A stretch of 64,000 nt of DNA. It comes from Otis tarda. Taxonomy: Eukaryota > Chordata > Aves > Otidiformes > Otididae. The DNA lies in NCBI GenBank assembly GCA_026413225.1, contig CM048554.1:70114463-70178462 (forward strand), read 5' to 3'. The first letter of the stretch is position 1; every line of letters begins with the position of its first letter. The notes under the pieces were generated by a model, which had not been told where the DNA came from, made no database searches, and saw only the letters and a program-made list of their open reading frames with translations. Of the stretch, positions 55,311-64,000 are shown one piece after another. The translations under genes were made by a program, and so were the position numbers.

Positions 55311-56304
55311 AGTGACTTTTGGTGTCTCTTACTACTGCCAAATGGGGATAGTGTAGGGTTTTGTGTTGTGTTCTCATCTTCTGTTCCTGGGATGCAACAG
55401 CTGGCAGTGCTGTGAAGTACACCTGTAAGGCAGTTCCTGGCTCCTTGGGAAGCCTTTGTGTGAAGCCTTCCGACAGTTCTCCTCGCTGTGCCCTTTGCAT
55501 CCATCTCTCTGAAAAAACACAAACGTGCTTCACACTTGTCATTGCACGCCTCCTTCAGCAGTTGCTGCTGTGTTGTATTGTACCTGTGTTGAAGTTTGGA
55601 TAAGAGACCTGAACAGCAGTTCAGGCACTAGTCACAGGATTTTAGGAAGATGAAGAGATAGCTGGCTCTGCTGTCTCTCTGGATTCAGCTCATTATACAA
55701 GTGGCTAGACTGCTCCTTTAAAAAAGAAAAGGCAGATTTTGAATGCAGTGCCAGAGTTGTGGAAGGTGTTCTTCCTGGGGCATGTATGAAGTCACCAAAA
55801 TCCAGTTTCTCCCTTCACTGGAACATCATACACACTGGAGCTTCTCAAAACTCCTTATTGCCAGCTTTTGAGGGTAGAGAGGGAAGAAAACTTCTGTCTT
55901 CAGTTACAGTTTAACTTACTGCTTATGTATTAAATGAGGAGCTCAGGATGAGCTGATGTGGTTAAGTGGGTCAACTGCACCTTCACCCCTCTGGCAGTCA
56001 GCTGTGTCACACAACTACACTATGTTCACTTCAGTAAACATGGAAGACTGCTAAAAGCAGCAATGGAAACACACCTTTGCATAGGGTAGAGCTCTTCTAT
56101 GGGAAGGAAATGTACAGGGTTCTACCATAGTTTTCAACAAGAAACCAAAGGAGAAAACACCCCTCTGTGTAGTACTAAAGGAAACACAGGTTGCTGCATT
56201 AGCCATGTTTTGGAGGCTTCTAAATAAATCTTGAAGTTCAGAGATAATGAAACTATTTTCCCATAAATGTGGCACATGGAATAAGAGACAACTCTTAACA
56301 TGTT
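55311..56304. other. Intergenic gap between convergent SERINC1 and HSF2
   Basis: About 1 kb between the two inferred poly(A) sites. No ORF with a family motif and no CR1. Transcription from both sides is expected to end here. Confidence 0.6.
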
Positions 56305-56966
56305 ATCACACTGAGAGTAACATTTATTTTATCAGAGTAGATGGTCCAAGTTAAAAGTACTCATGCAGTCAAGGGGCCTGGCAGCTGTAAATAACTTTTC
56401 CCCAGTTTGTGCTATGTGTGAGCACTTCCACTGAAGTGAAAGTAAGGCAGAACCAAGATTTAGGAAGGTACAGGCACTTTGTTCCCAGTTTAAGCAGGGA
56501 AAAAAAAAGCCTACATCAAGTCCTGGTCCCCCCACCCCAAAAAAGCCTCATCTTTGTTAAACAAAATGTTGTAAAAAATAGGAAGAAAAAAAAAAAAACA
56601 GAAAGTCAGTGTTCCCTAACCATACGCTACTAGTCTGTCATCATACATGAGACCAGAAGTATAAGAAATCATAAATCAAAGCTTACTATTAACAAGTGTT
56701 CTGTTACCTGGGCTATTCAGTGATATGTGTAATACCAAGGATCTGACAGCAGCACAGTAGCAGTCTGCCTTGGTATTGCCAACCGTGTCTAACAGCTTGT
56801 CTAACCGTGCAGTTAAACAACTGCTTGTAGGAAGTAACATAGGAAAGGTATTTTAGATTCCACATTATCTGGTTACATAAAACAGTGATTTACAAAAACT
56901 CATATACCAAACAATATCCTAAATAAATAGTTCATCTTCATGACTATATACAGAGTCCCCATCCCA
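56305..56966 (-). other. HSF2: HSF2 3' UTR with poly(A) signal
   Basis: Non-coding tail after the HSF2 stop. On the minus strand AATAAA lies at 56323-56328, so cleavage is expected near 56,305. About 1 kb then separates it from the SERINC1 poly(A) signals. The end point is inferred. Confidence 0.6.
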
Positions 56967-57256
56967 TCAGTTATCCAAGAACGGCATGTCCGTGTCCATA
57001 GGTGCTGGGGCAAGTTCACATAGATAGAAGAGCGTGGCTTCACTCGCTTCTGCCTCTGTCAGTGGCTCCAGCCGCACCAGTTTGCTCTGGGTGGGCTCAG
57101 GATCTAGGCTGCTCTCCAGGAGCTCATCCACTTCCAGGGCTTTGTCAGCAGAGGAAGGAGTTGCAGCTGCAGAACTCCCACTCTCAACAGCAGAGCCTGG
57201 GCTCCCATCGAGGAATGCCAGGAGTGGAAACGCAGTGTACTGTATGAGTTGCTTAT
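56967..57256 (-). CDS. HSF2: HSF2 terminal coding exon
   Basis: 290 nt to the TGA stop. It encodes KQLIQYTAFPLLAFLDGN, a Ser/Ala-rich linker, VDELLESSLDPEPTQSKLVR, LEPLTEAEASEATLFYLCEL and the end MDTDMPFLDN. The acceptor is a long T run ending cgttag. Confidence 0.96.
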
Positions 57257-60200
57257 CTAACGAAAAAAAAAAATAATTCCCAAAACATTATTAGTTCACA
57301 TGCCTTTCTATGTGCAGAAGCAAAAAACCAAAATCCACCTCACAGAACTTATTTAAAGGATAATTAATAAAAACCATTACAGCTGTTTGTTTTAAGTGAG
57401 TGATGAAAAAATTGTTACATTCATGCATAACATTGTTCTGTTTCACTGCACCTGGTGCAGTGCCAAAAACCTAAAAAGCAAATAGAGCGTTTTGGCTATT
57501 TGGTTATCAGCATGACACAAAAATAGACAAAGAGCAAGTAACCGAGATGATTTTTAGAACAATGCTTGTTCAACTGTTAAACTGTTTCAATGAAACACTA
57601 CAACTAACCTGATTTGGGCTTAGAAACTTGTGTTTCTTGTGAAGCTGCTGGACCAGCATTATTCTTGGTAGTTTCGATTCCCTTTGTCTCCATCTGGAAA
57701 TGAAAGCAAAACCTTACACATGCATTCAAGGCCTTTTCCAAGGCCACTAGAACACAGCTGACTAACTACCAAAAAAAAATTCAATTTTTACTTGCAAAGG
57801 GGCACAGTGGTATCAGTTACCCATACTAATAGACTGTGGCTGAGAAAATGTCAAACAGAAACACAGGCTTACTCAAGCCAGCCAGAACCAAAACCAATGC
57901 TCATAAATGAACAGGACAAATTCAAAGAGCTAGGTTTTCGCTCTATGGCTTATTCTTGTGTTTCTTTCCCCACAGGTCAAGAGACTGGTAAAATGTACAG
58001 GTACCAGCCTCAAGGTAATACAAGTTTTAAAGGACATTATTAATTGGTGTGCTTTTCCCTTTTCTGTTCAAAACCCAACAAACAGGATGAATTCAGTTGT
58101 AGCCTTCCTATTCTCAGGGAAGTCATCAAAGCCAGAGCATGAAAAAAGTGCTATTATACCAGTAAAGAAAAAAGATGAATAAACTTTGCGCCTCACTACC
58201 GTGCACACTGAGCAATGGATTTGAGACTTACTTTGGTATTAGTGATATGATCTGTGGGATTCATCTGCACGGAGCTTGTAAAAAGCTGAGTAAAACAAAA
58301 CACATCAAGTTTTAGGTATCTCGATGTTGCTATTAAGAATACAAGAACATCACATCTGCAGGTGTGAGAATAATCCCTGTATTTAATGTTTTCACCCTCT
58401 ATCAGGATTAGAATTTATTTACAGGTAGTTACTACTTTTGCAGAGAAAACCTGGCTTTGGAGCATAATGGTTTGGAATTCCATGAACCGCAGTCACAAAG
58501 GAAACAACTTAATTACATCTTAGACCAACACAGTTTGCTGCAGTCTTAAAATACCAATTCATTCTTATGTTGCTGCATGGAGAACTCTGTGTACAGTAAA
58601 GAAGAACACATCTGATTAAGTTTGCAAGTCACAGCAAACTGGAAGGAGCCATCAATGTATGGGAGAGCAGAGCAGCTGTTAAGAGGGATCTCAGGAAGGT
58701 GGAAGAGGGGCCAACAAGCACTCCATCAACTTCAACAGCCAAATGCATTTATAACACAATAACTTCACGTGTTGGCCCAGGTTAAAGGCCAAACGGACAG
58801 AGAGCAGCTCCTTGGAGATGGACCTGAGAGTCACGGTAGACAACACCCTACCACGAGCCAGCAGCAGGGCCCTGCTACACTGAGGCACACCATAGCCAGC
58901 AGGTCACTGGAAGGAATCATTGCCCTCTGCACAGCACCTGAGGCCACCTAGGGAAAAGTATCCAGTTTTAAGCCTCCAAGTACGGGAGTTTTCAAACTAG
59001 CGGGTGCCCAGAGGGCCACAGATGTCTGGGGGTTTATGACAAACAAGAGGTTGAGGGAGCTTGGCTAATCTTGCCTGGAGAGGGCAGACAAGGGAGGATA
59101 ACTGCTCTCTTCCACTGCTTTTACAGAGGTGTTACGGAGAAGACAAACTCCACAGAGGTGGACAAAGGACAAGAGGCAAGAGTTACAAGCTGCAGCAGGG
59201 AAATTGTGACAGACTAAGAAATTCTTAATGAAGAGTCAAGCACTGGAACAGGCACCCAAGAGGCTGCAGAATCTCCCATCCTTGGAGATTTCAGAATTTG
59301 AGTCACCAAGGTCCTGAACAACATGAGCCTAGCAATATCAAGCTGGTCCTGCTTTGAGCAAGGAGGCTGGACTAGATGACCTGCACAAGTATCTTCCCAC
59401 CTAGACCACTCTACTTGACATAAATCTGAAGGGGAATTGAGAACATATACATGCTCCTAAGAAATAACCTGAAATGGCAGAGAAACTTGTAAAATAAATG
59501 CCAAGAGCCTTTTAAACCCCAGTTCATTGAGAAGACCACAGATGATGTGCTGGGCTATTTAAAAGCAACAGTATTAATATTATTGGTGTCTGAGTTCATG
59601 TTGCAACAAATACAAGCACTAAGAAAGCCATTTTTCAATAAAAAACTTAAGCATTCACTTGAGCAGTGGTTTAGCACTAACAAGTATACCAGTGCTCCAG
59701 AAACACATATTCTCAAATATGGATAACTTTCCTTTTTTAAAGCAAAGAAAGAAAAAAAAACACAACTGTTTTAAATCTATTTGAAACAGTAAAAACCCAC
59801 ACAAATATTTTATGTAGTGTATTACCAAAATACTTATAAAATAAACAGTGACAATTACTTCGACCAGGAGATCTGGATCTATGCTGAACTGTCGTCCTGA
59901 TAACATAGCTTGGAAGTCCTCTAAACTGCAGTCGATACTGTCAAGATAATCCAGAAGTTCAACTCTAGAAGACAAACAGTATTTTATTGCTGTATCCCTT
60001 AACAAAAGGAATTAAGCTTTACACAGATGTACAACATGCTCTAAAAATCTTTAGCAGAACTAGAATGAACTAAGTCTTTCATTAGAAACAACCTCTGGGA
60101 AAAAATGAAAACTTAAAGCCTCTTTAGAGGAGAACCCAAGTAAAGCAGACAGGTGCTCTGAAACAGATCTCACATCAACATAACACTAGGACATGACACC

Positions 60201-63200
60201 AACAGAGATGCGATTCTTGCATCCAGGCAGCCCTCATGAGTCCCATCTGCCTGCAAGAGCTACACAGATAAATCTGACGGTTTAAACAATGATATGCAAA
60301 ACATTACACTGTCAGATTATGCACCCCAACTCACTCGCTTCACAATGAAAATCAGAGGTCCTATCTTAAAATATTTAAAATAGAAGGATCTCTGGAAACT
60401 GGCGAGAAAAAAGATGACCTATAAATTTAAAGTTCTCAGTAGAAACTACTCTTCACTTCTTTTTACTTCTGTCAATCAGGTCTAATACTTGAAAAAACAA
60501 AAAAAACCCAAAAAGAAACCAAAAAACCCCAGAAGACTGGGCTACTCACTTTCCAATAAGATTTATATTCTGTGAAATTACTCCATTCTCATTGAGTATG
60601 GAATCCATCATTGAGACCGGATCTTCTGCAGTTAAAGTTGACTGGTTATTCAGCTGTACAGCACTTGACATGAGTGGGCTTGTACTGTCACTGACAGGGC
60701 TGAGGGGATCATTAGCTGGGACAGCAACTGATTCTGTGCTTTTATCCCCTTGAATTACAGGGGCGTATTCTTCTTCATTATCATCTTCCACAATTACAAT
60801 ATCGGGAGAATGACTACAGCTGTAATATGAGACAAATGAATTAAAGCATTTCATACACTCATTTAATTGGCACTATTCCACAGATTTAGTTACTTCTCAT
60901 TTTAGTCAAGCTACTAAAAGGAAATAAACTTTCCTACAGCTTTTTAATACGAAATGCGGCAAGATATTCTAAACATCTATTTTCCATTGATATGGTGCTC
61001 AATACAGTTAATGCAGCTCAGTTAGCAGACACTGTTGTGCTAGACCACAACAATAATGACAAAAAAGATACAGGAACACAACTATAAATGTGGAGTATGT
61101 ACAAAGCGGATCAAAGCACATGAGGCCATCAAGCTAGACAGATAACACATATTTTGCATCTTTCCTGTTGGACAGAATCAACTCCGGAGCATCCATAACA
61201 TAAAGGATCTCAGTCAACAGTGTTGTAGTTAATTAACCTTGTTATGTATACCGAGAAGGCAACCTAAAAACCAACAATTTCAAATAATTTGCTCTCCTCC
61301 ATACTCTGGTTTTCTTAACCCTTAAGTAGCTGTTAGTTGTGCTGCCTCTCTATCACAGCCTTATCTTCACAAAGCTTTTCTATCAGAAAATGCATTCCCA
61401 GACATCAGCTGAACAAGAACAATGGTACTAGTTTGAGTAGAAGCCAGAAATATCTACATTTTATTCCTTGAGGCATAATACAGGCCCTATCAATACAATG
61501 CAACTCAGGAAGAGAGTTGCATCTCAATCCCTGGACCAAGTTTCAACTGCTCATAGCTGAAAGATGAACTACTTCTACAGTACAGACAGGAAGTAACATA
61601 GTCACAAAATACTTGGGATTAAGAAAAACCCAGACTTGAAATTAACTGGCTTAATAAAGTTCAAAGACCACATCAACAACTGACGAACAGCAAACCATTC
61701 TCCGCAAAAGTTGGTAAGAACAAGGGAAATCATTCCTGTCTGTACTCAGAAGCAAAAGTAAGAAGACATCACTTACTCTGTTCCTTGGACAAGTAGTACA
61801 TTTAACAAGAGTGCAGTAATACGGATTGCTTCTCATTACTTTCTATCCTCAGCATGCTAAAACTCCAACAGCCAATTAACTACTTGGAACAAATCCAGAG
61901 GTCAATATAAATCAGAACCTGGTGTGAATTCACAGATGAAGCTTGTACATGTGCAGGAGTACTGAATAATTCTGATCACTTCATTAAAAAAAAAAAATCA
62001 CGACATCTGAATTATTGCATATTATACAACACTGAAAGCCAACTATCTATACAGACTTCTACAGACTTCTTACTTGGAAAAATCTGAAGTGGTATCTTCA
62101 CTTGCTTCTGGTGTAATAGGAAGATTTTCTTCATCACCCATGGGATTTTCTTCATCACCCACATCCTCAGTGACATCATAAATAATGATGTCATCTGAAA
62201 TCTGTTCCCTTTGTTTTAAGCCCTCATTTCTGCTCAGAGGTACCTGAGAATTATTTTTAAAAGAGTCAGGGGAGTGAGGACAATGAGCTTCAGCATTCTG
62301 ACAGTTATCATTGTATCTTACAACACTTCAATTCTAGTGAGGTGTAAAAGCTTTCATACACCATGGAGATTACAAGCTGTTTGTATACATCTACATTTAA
62401 TAGAAAAAAACACAAATAAATGAACAAGCTGGAGAATAGTAACTACAGAAAAAGAAATGTCTGGCAAATACTACAGGCATAGAAATAAAAAACATACTAT
62501 CACTGTCAGCAAAAGCAAAAAAAAAGCTGTGACAACAGGACTACACAAGAACTAAAAATACTAAACCCGCAATTGCCATTTTAACAATAGTATTATTATT
62601 AACAGTACTTTGTTATAAAGTTGTTAATTCTAGTACCATGCTACAGCACTCATTCTAATGACTGCCCCACCAACATTATGTGGACAGCAGAAAATAACTT
62701 TCAGTGGTGTGACGCATTCTAATAGCACAGCAACTAGACATGACTTTGTTGGGTTGGATGCTGCCTTGACGAGCAACACGCTGGACCCTTGTCCCCATAT
62801 GTGGCTAGGGGTGCCTAACTCCTGGAGATAACAACACACATACATACGCCATTTCTAACAGCACTATTATTAAAAGCAAACTGCTTTCAGCAGGATCACA
62901 TCAAGCTGTGTTTAATACACAAGCAACTGGCTTATACATGCCTATATTGAAAAGTGAATGACGATTACCAACACACTTGGCTTCTGAAGGAAACACAACA
63001 TGGCACATCTAAAAGTTGATAGCTCTCAATACACAGCTATGTTTTATTCCCTGTAAGGCAAGCTACTTGATCTGTCTGCCCCCTTCCACTCCTTCCTTCA
63101 TCATAACAAAGAGGACACATAAAAAACCCCAAACTTACATGGTGGTTACTGTCAGCTGGTTCCTTCACAATTTTTTGAAATACATTCGACTTTGCAGGTC

Positions 63201-63398
63201 CATTAGTGTTCAGAAGTAGAGGCCTAAATCAGCAAGAGTAAAGGAAGAAAGCCATCTCAAAACTAGTTCTTTGGTTTTAGTCAGCAAAGCATGCCAGTAT
63301 ACTGACTGGACAGCAAGTTTTCAAGACCATATTTACCTCTTGCGTTTTAGGCTCACTAGTTGGTTATTCTGCACCAAGGTAACAATAAATTGTACAAT
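56967..63398 (-). CDS. HSF2: Heat shock factor 2, C-terminal eight coding exons (5' partial)
   Basis: Transcription factor that binds heat-shock elements as a trimer, alone or with HSF1, in stress and development. In order of transcription the coding exons are 63337-63398, 63139-63223, 62074-62243, 60550-60819, 59859-59964, 58232-58285, 57609-57693 and 56967-57256. They total 1,122 nt, giving 373 residues plus TGA, all in frame. Visible parts are the end of the HR-A/B zipper (IVQFIVTLVQNNQLVSL), the basic signal KRKRP, an acidic regulatory region, the HR-C/activation core (ELLDYLDSIDCSLEDFQAML) and the conserved end EATLFYLCELAPAP. The DNA-binding domain and first half of HR-A/B lie past the window edge. 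These look like exons 6-13 of the usual 13. The gene converges on SERINC1. Confidence 0.96.
57609..57693 (-). CDS. HSF2: HSF2 penultimate coding exon
   Basis: 85 nt encoding METKGIETTKNNAGPAASQE then TQVSKPKS and the first base of Asp. The acceptor is atttccag and the donor TCAG|GTTAGT. Confidence 0.93.
58232..58285 (-). CDS. HSF2: HSF2 54-nt cassette exon (alpha isoform)
   Basis: Exactly 54 nt, phase 0 at both ends, encoding LFTSSVQMNPTDHITNTK. In mammals an 18-residue in-frame exon at this place separates HSF2-alpha (included) from HSF2-beta (skipped). Because both flanking phases are 0, skipping here would also keep frame. The acceptor is ttactcag and the donor AAA|GTAAGT. Confidence 0.93.
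58617..59413 (+). mobile_element. Diverged CR1 fragment in HSF2 intron, antisense to HSF2
   Basis: Starts in the RT motif C region (aagtttgcaagtcacagcaa) and runs through gagggatctcaggaaggtgg, tggagatggacctgagagtc and ggctggactagatgacctgc. An older CR1 subfamily with many indels. It lies between the HR-C exon and the 54-nt cassette exon. Confidence 0.85.
59859..59964 (-). CDS. HSF2: HSF2 exon encoding HR-C/activation core
   Basis: 106 nt encoding VELLDYLDSIDCSLEDFQAM then LSGRQFSIDPDLLVE. This hydrophobic-acidic segment is the most conserved part of the HSF2 C-terminal half. The acceptor is cttctag and the donor GAA|GTAATT. Confidence 0.95.
60550..60819 (-). CDS. HSF2: HSF2 exon with PDIVIVEDDNEEEYAPVIQ motif
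   Basis: 270 nt. It encodes CSHSPDIVIVEDDNEEEYAP, a Ser-rich stretch, SSAVQLNNQS and DPVSMMDSILNENGVISQNI, ending NLIGK. Relative to human as I recall it, about six residues (around GVISQN) are extra just before the zipper exon. The donor is AAA|GTGAGT. Confidence 0.95.
62074..62243 (-). CDS. HSF2: HSF2 exon with acidic regulatory region and tandem repeat
   Basis: 170 nt. It encodes ISDDIIIYDVTEDVGDEEN, then a second GDEEN copy, LPITPEASEDTTSDFS. A 21-nt near-perfect tandem duplication (62123-62143 and 62144-62164) produces the repeated GDEEN block. The acceptor is tctcag and the donor CCAA|GTAAGA. Confidence 0.94.
63139..63223 (-). CDS. HSF2: HSF2 exon after the nuclear localisation signal
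   Basis: 85 nt. It completes the KRKRP cluster and encodes PLLLNTNGPAKSNVFQKIVK then EPADSNHH. The donor CAT|GTAAGT is strong. Confidence 0.93.
63337..63398 (-). CDS. HSF2: HSF2 exon encoding end of HR-A/B zipper
   Basis: 62 nt, first HSF2 exon inside the window. It encodes IVQFIVTLVQNNQLVSLKRK plus part of an Arg codon: hydrophobic-heptad residues of the trimerisation coiled coil, then the basic nuclear localisation cluster. The acceptor is ccttatag and the donor AGAG|GTAAAT. The rest of the window to 64,000 is intron. Confidence 0.95.
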
Positions 63399-64000
63399 CT
63401 ATAAGGAAAAGAACACTACTGTTAGTCATTCTACTCTGTTTCTCTCAGAGCACCAGAATACCTTATAGCAGAAGACTTAAATAATAAAATCTAGACTTAA
63501 AAGTATTTATCAGCTGCCTTTCCTTTTGAAATGTTAGATTTTCTTCCTTGTGTTTTAAATTTATGTATGTATCTGGCTTGAACAAATTGGAAAAAAAAAT
63601 CAGTAAGAGTCTTTGCTAGAAGGCTGCTTTCAGTGTTGCTATTTCTGATATGTTAAAAAAAAATCTAGAAGCTCTTTGCATTTACATCAGTTTTGGTAGA
63701 CTGTAAATCTAACTGTTAAACTAAGCTAAGCTATTATCAGTGGGTTCTACTCAATAATCTATCCTCCTGATAACTTCAGAAATATACAGTCAGTGGGTCA
63801 GTTAAATGGGACAGTAGTGAGTTTCCAATACAGAACTTCGTAATTCTCACTGTGAGAAAGAGTTTTTCCTGATATCATCCAACACAGAATATTAGTCGTC
63901 TGATTCCTGAAGTAATAAAAAATGGACGGACCGTTTTAAGGGTACCTTAATGAATTATGTATGATGTTCTTGAATCGCTCTCTTTGAAAACGTTTACAAG

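Noticed and set aside
62630-62845. Possible SINE-like block in an HSF2 intron
   Set aside because: No tRNA-like promoter boxes, tail or duplication could be shown.

Overview
This is vertebrate, almost certainly bird, nuclear DNA. The evidence is a dozen or more CR1 LINE pieces, related LTRs of the bird endogenous retrovirus type L kind, intron-rich genes with GT-AG junctions, and two proteins that read clearly as SERINC1 and HSF2. The convergent HSF2/SERINC1 pair is the arrangement I recall from human 6q22 (bird chromosome 3). The species cannot be named from the window.

Layout. Positions 1-37,400 contain no protein-coding exon I can support. This stretch holds CR1 fragments, two decayed LINE fragments of an older L3/CR1-like group, three solo LTRs each with a perfect 5-bp target-site duplication, a 2-kb CR1 with a broken reverse transcriptase, and a CpG island at about 9.9-10.9 kb. 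That island carries two good splice donors on the minus strand. In mammals PKIB starts next to SERINC1 and runs away from it, so 1-37 kb may be 5'-UTR intron space of a minus-strand PKIB. This is inference: I found no PKIB coding exon.

Positions 37,400-38,100 are a second CpG island with ETS, CRE-like and GC-box motifs. It is the SERINC1 promoter. SERINC1 runs on the plus strand in ten coding exons (37,633-53,811), a 461-codon frame that is intact across every junction, with a 3' UTR ending near 55.3 kb. HSF2 runs on the minus strand. Its last eight coding exons (63,398 down to 56,967) are present and encode the end of the trimerisation zipper, the nuclear localisation signal, the regulatory region, the alternatively spliced 54-nt exon and the C-terminal activation region. 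The DNA-binding domain lies beyond position 64,000. The two genes end tail to tail with about 1 kb between their poly(A) signals.

SERINC1 is a multipass membrane protein linked to serine-containing lipids and HSF2 is a stress/developmental transcription factor. They share a neighbourhood, not a pathway. I see no undescribed multi-gene system. The most useful leads are the minus-strand CpG-island promoter at 10 kb, species- or clade-level changes in SERINC1 and HSF2, a CR1 sitting just upstream of the alternative HSF2 exon, the three dated LTR insertions, and a compound AT palindrome.
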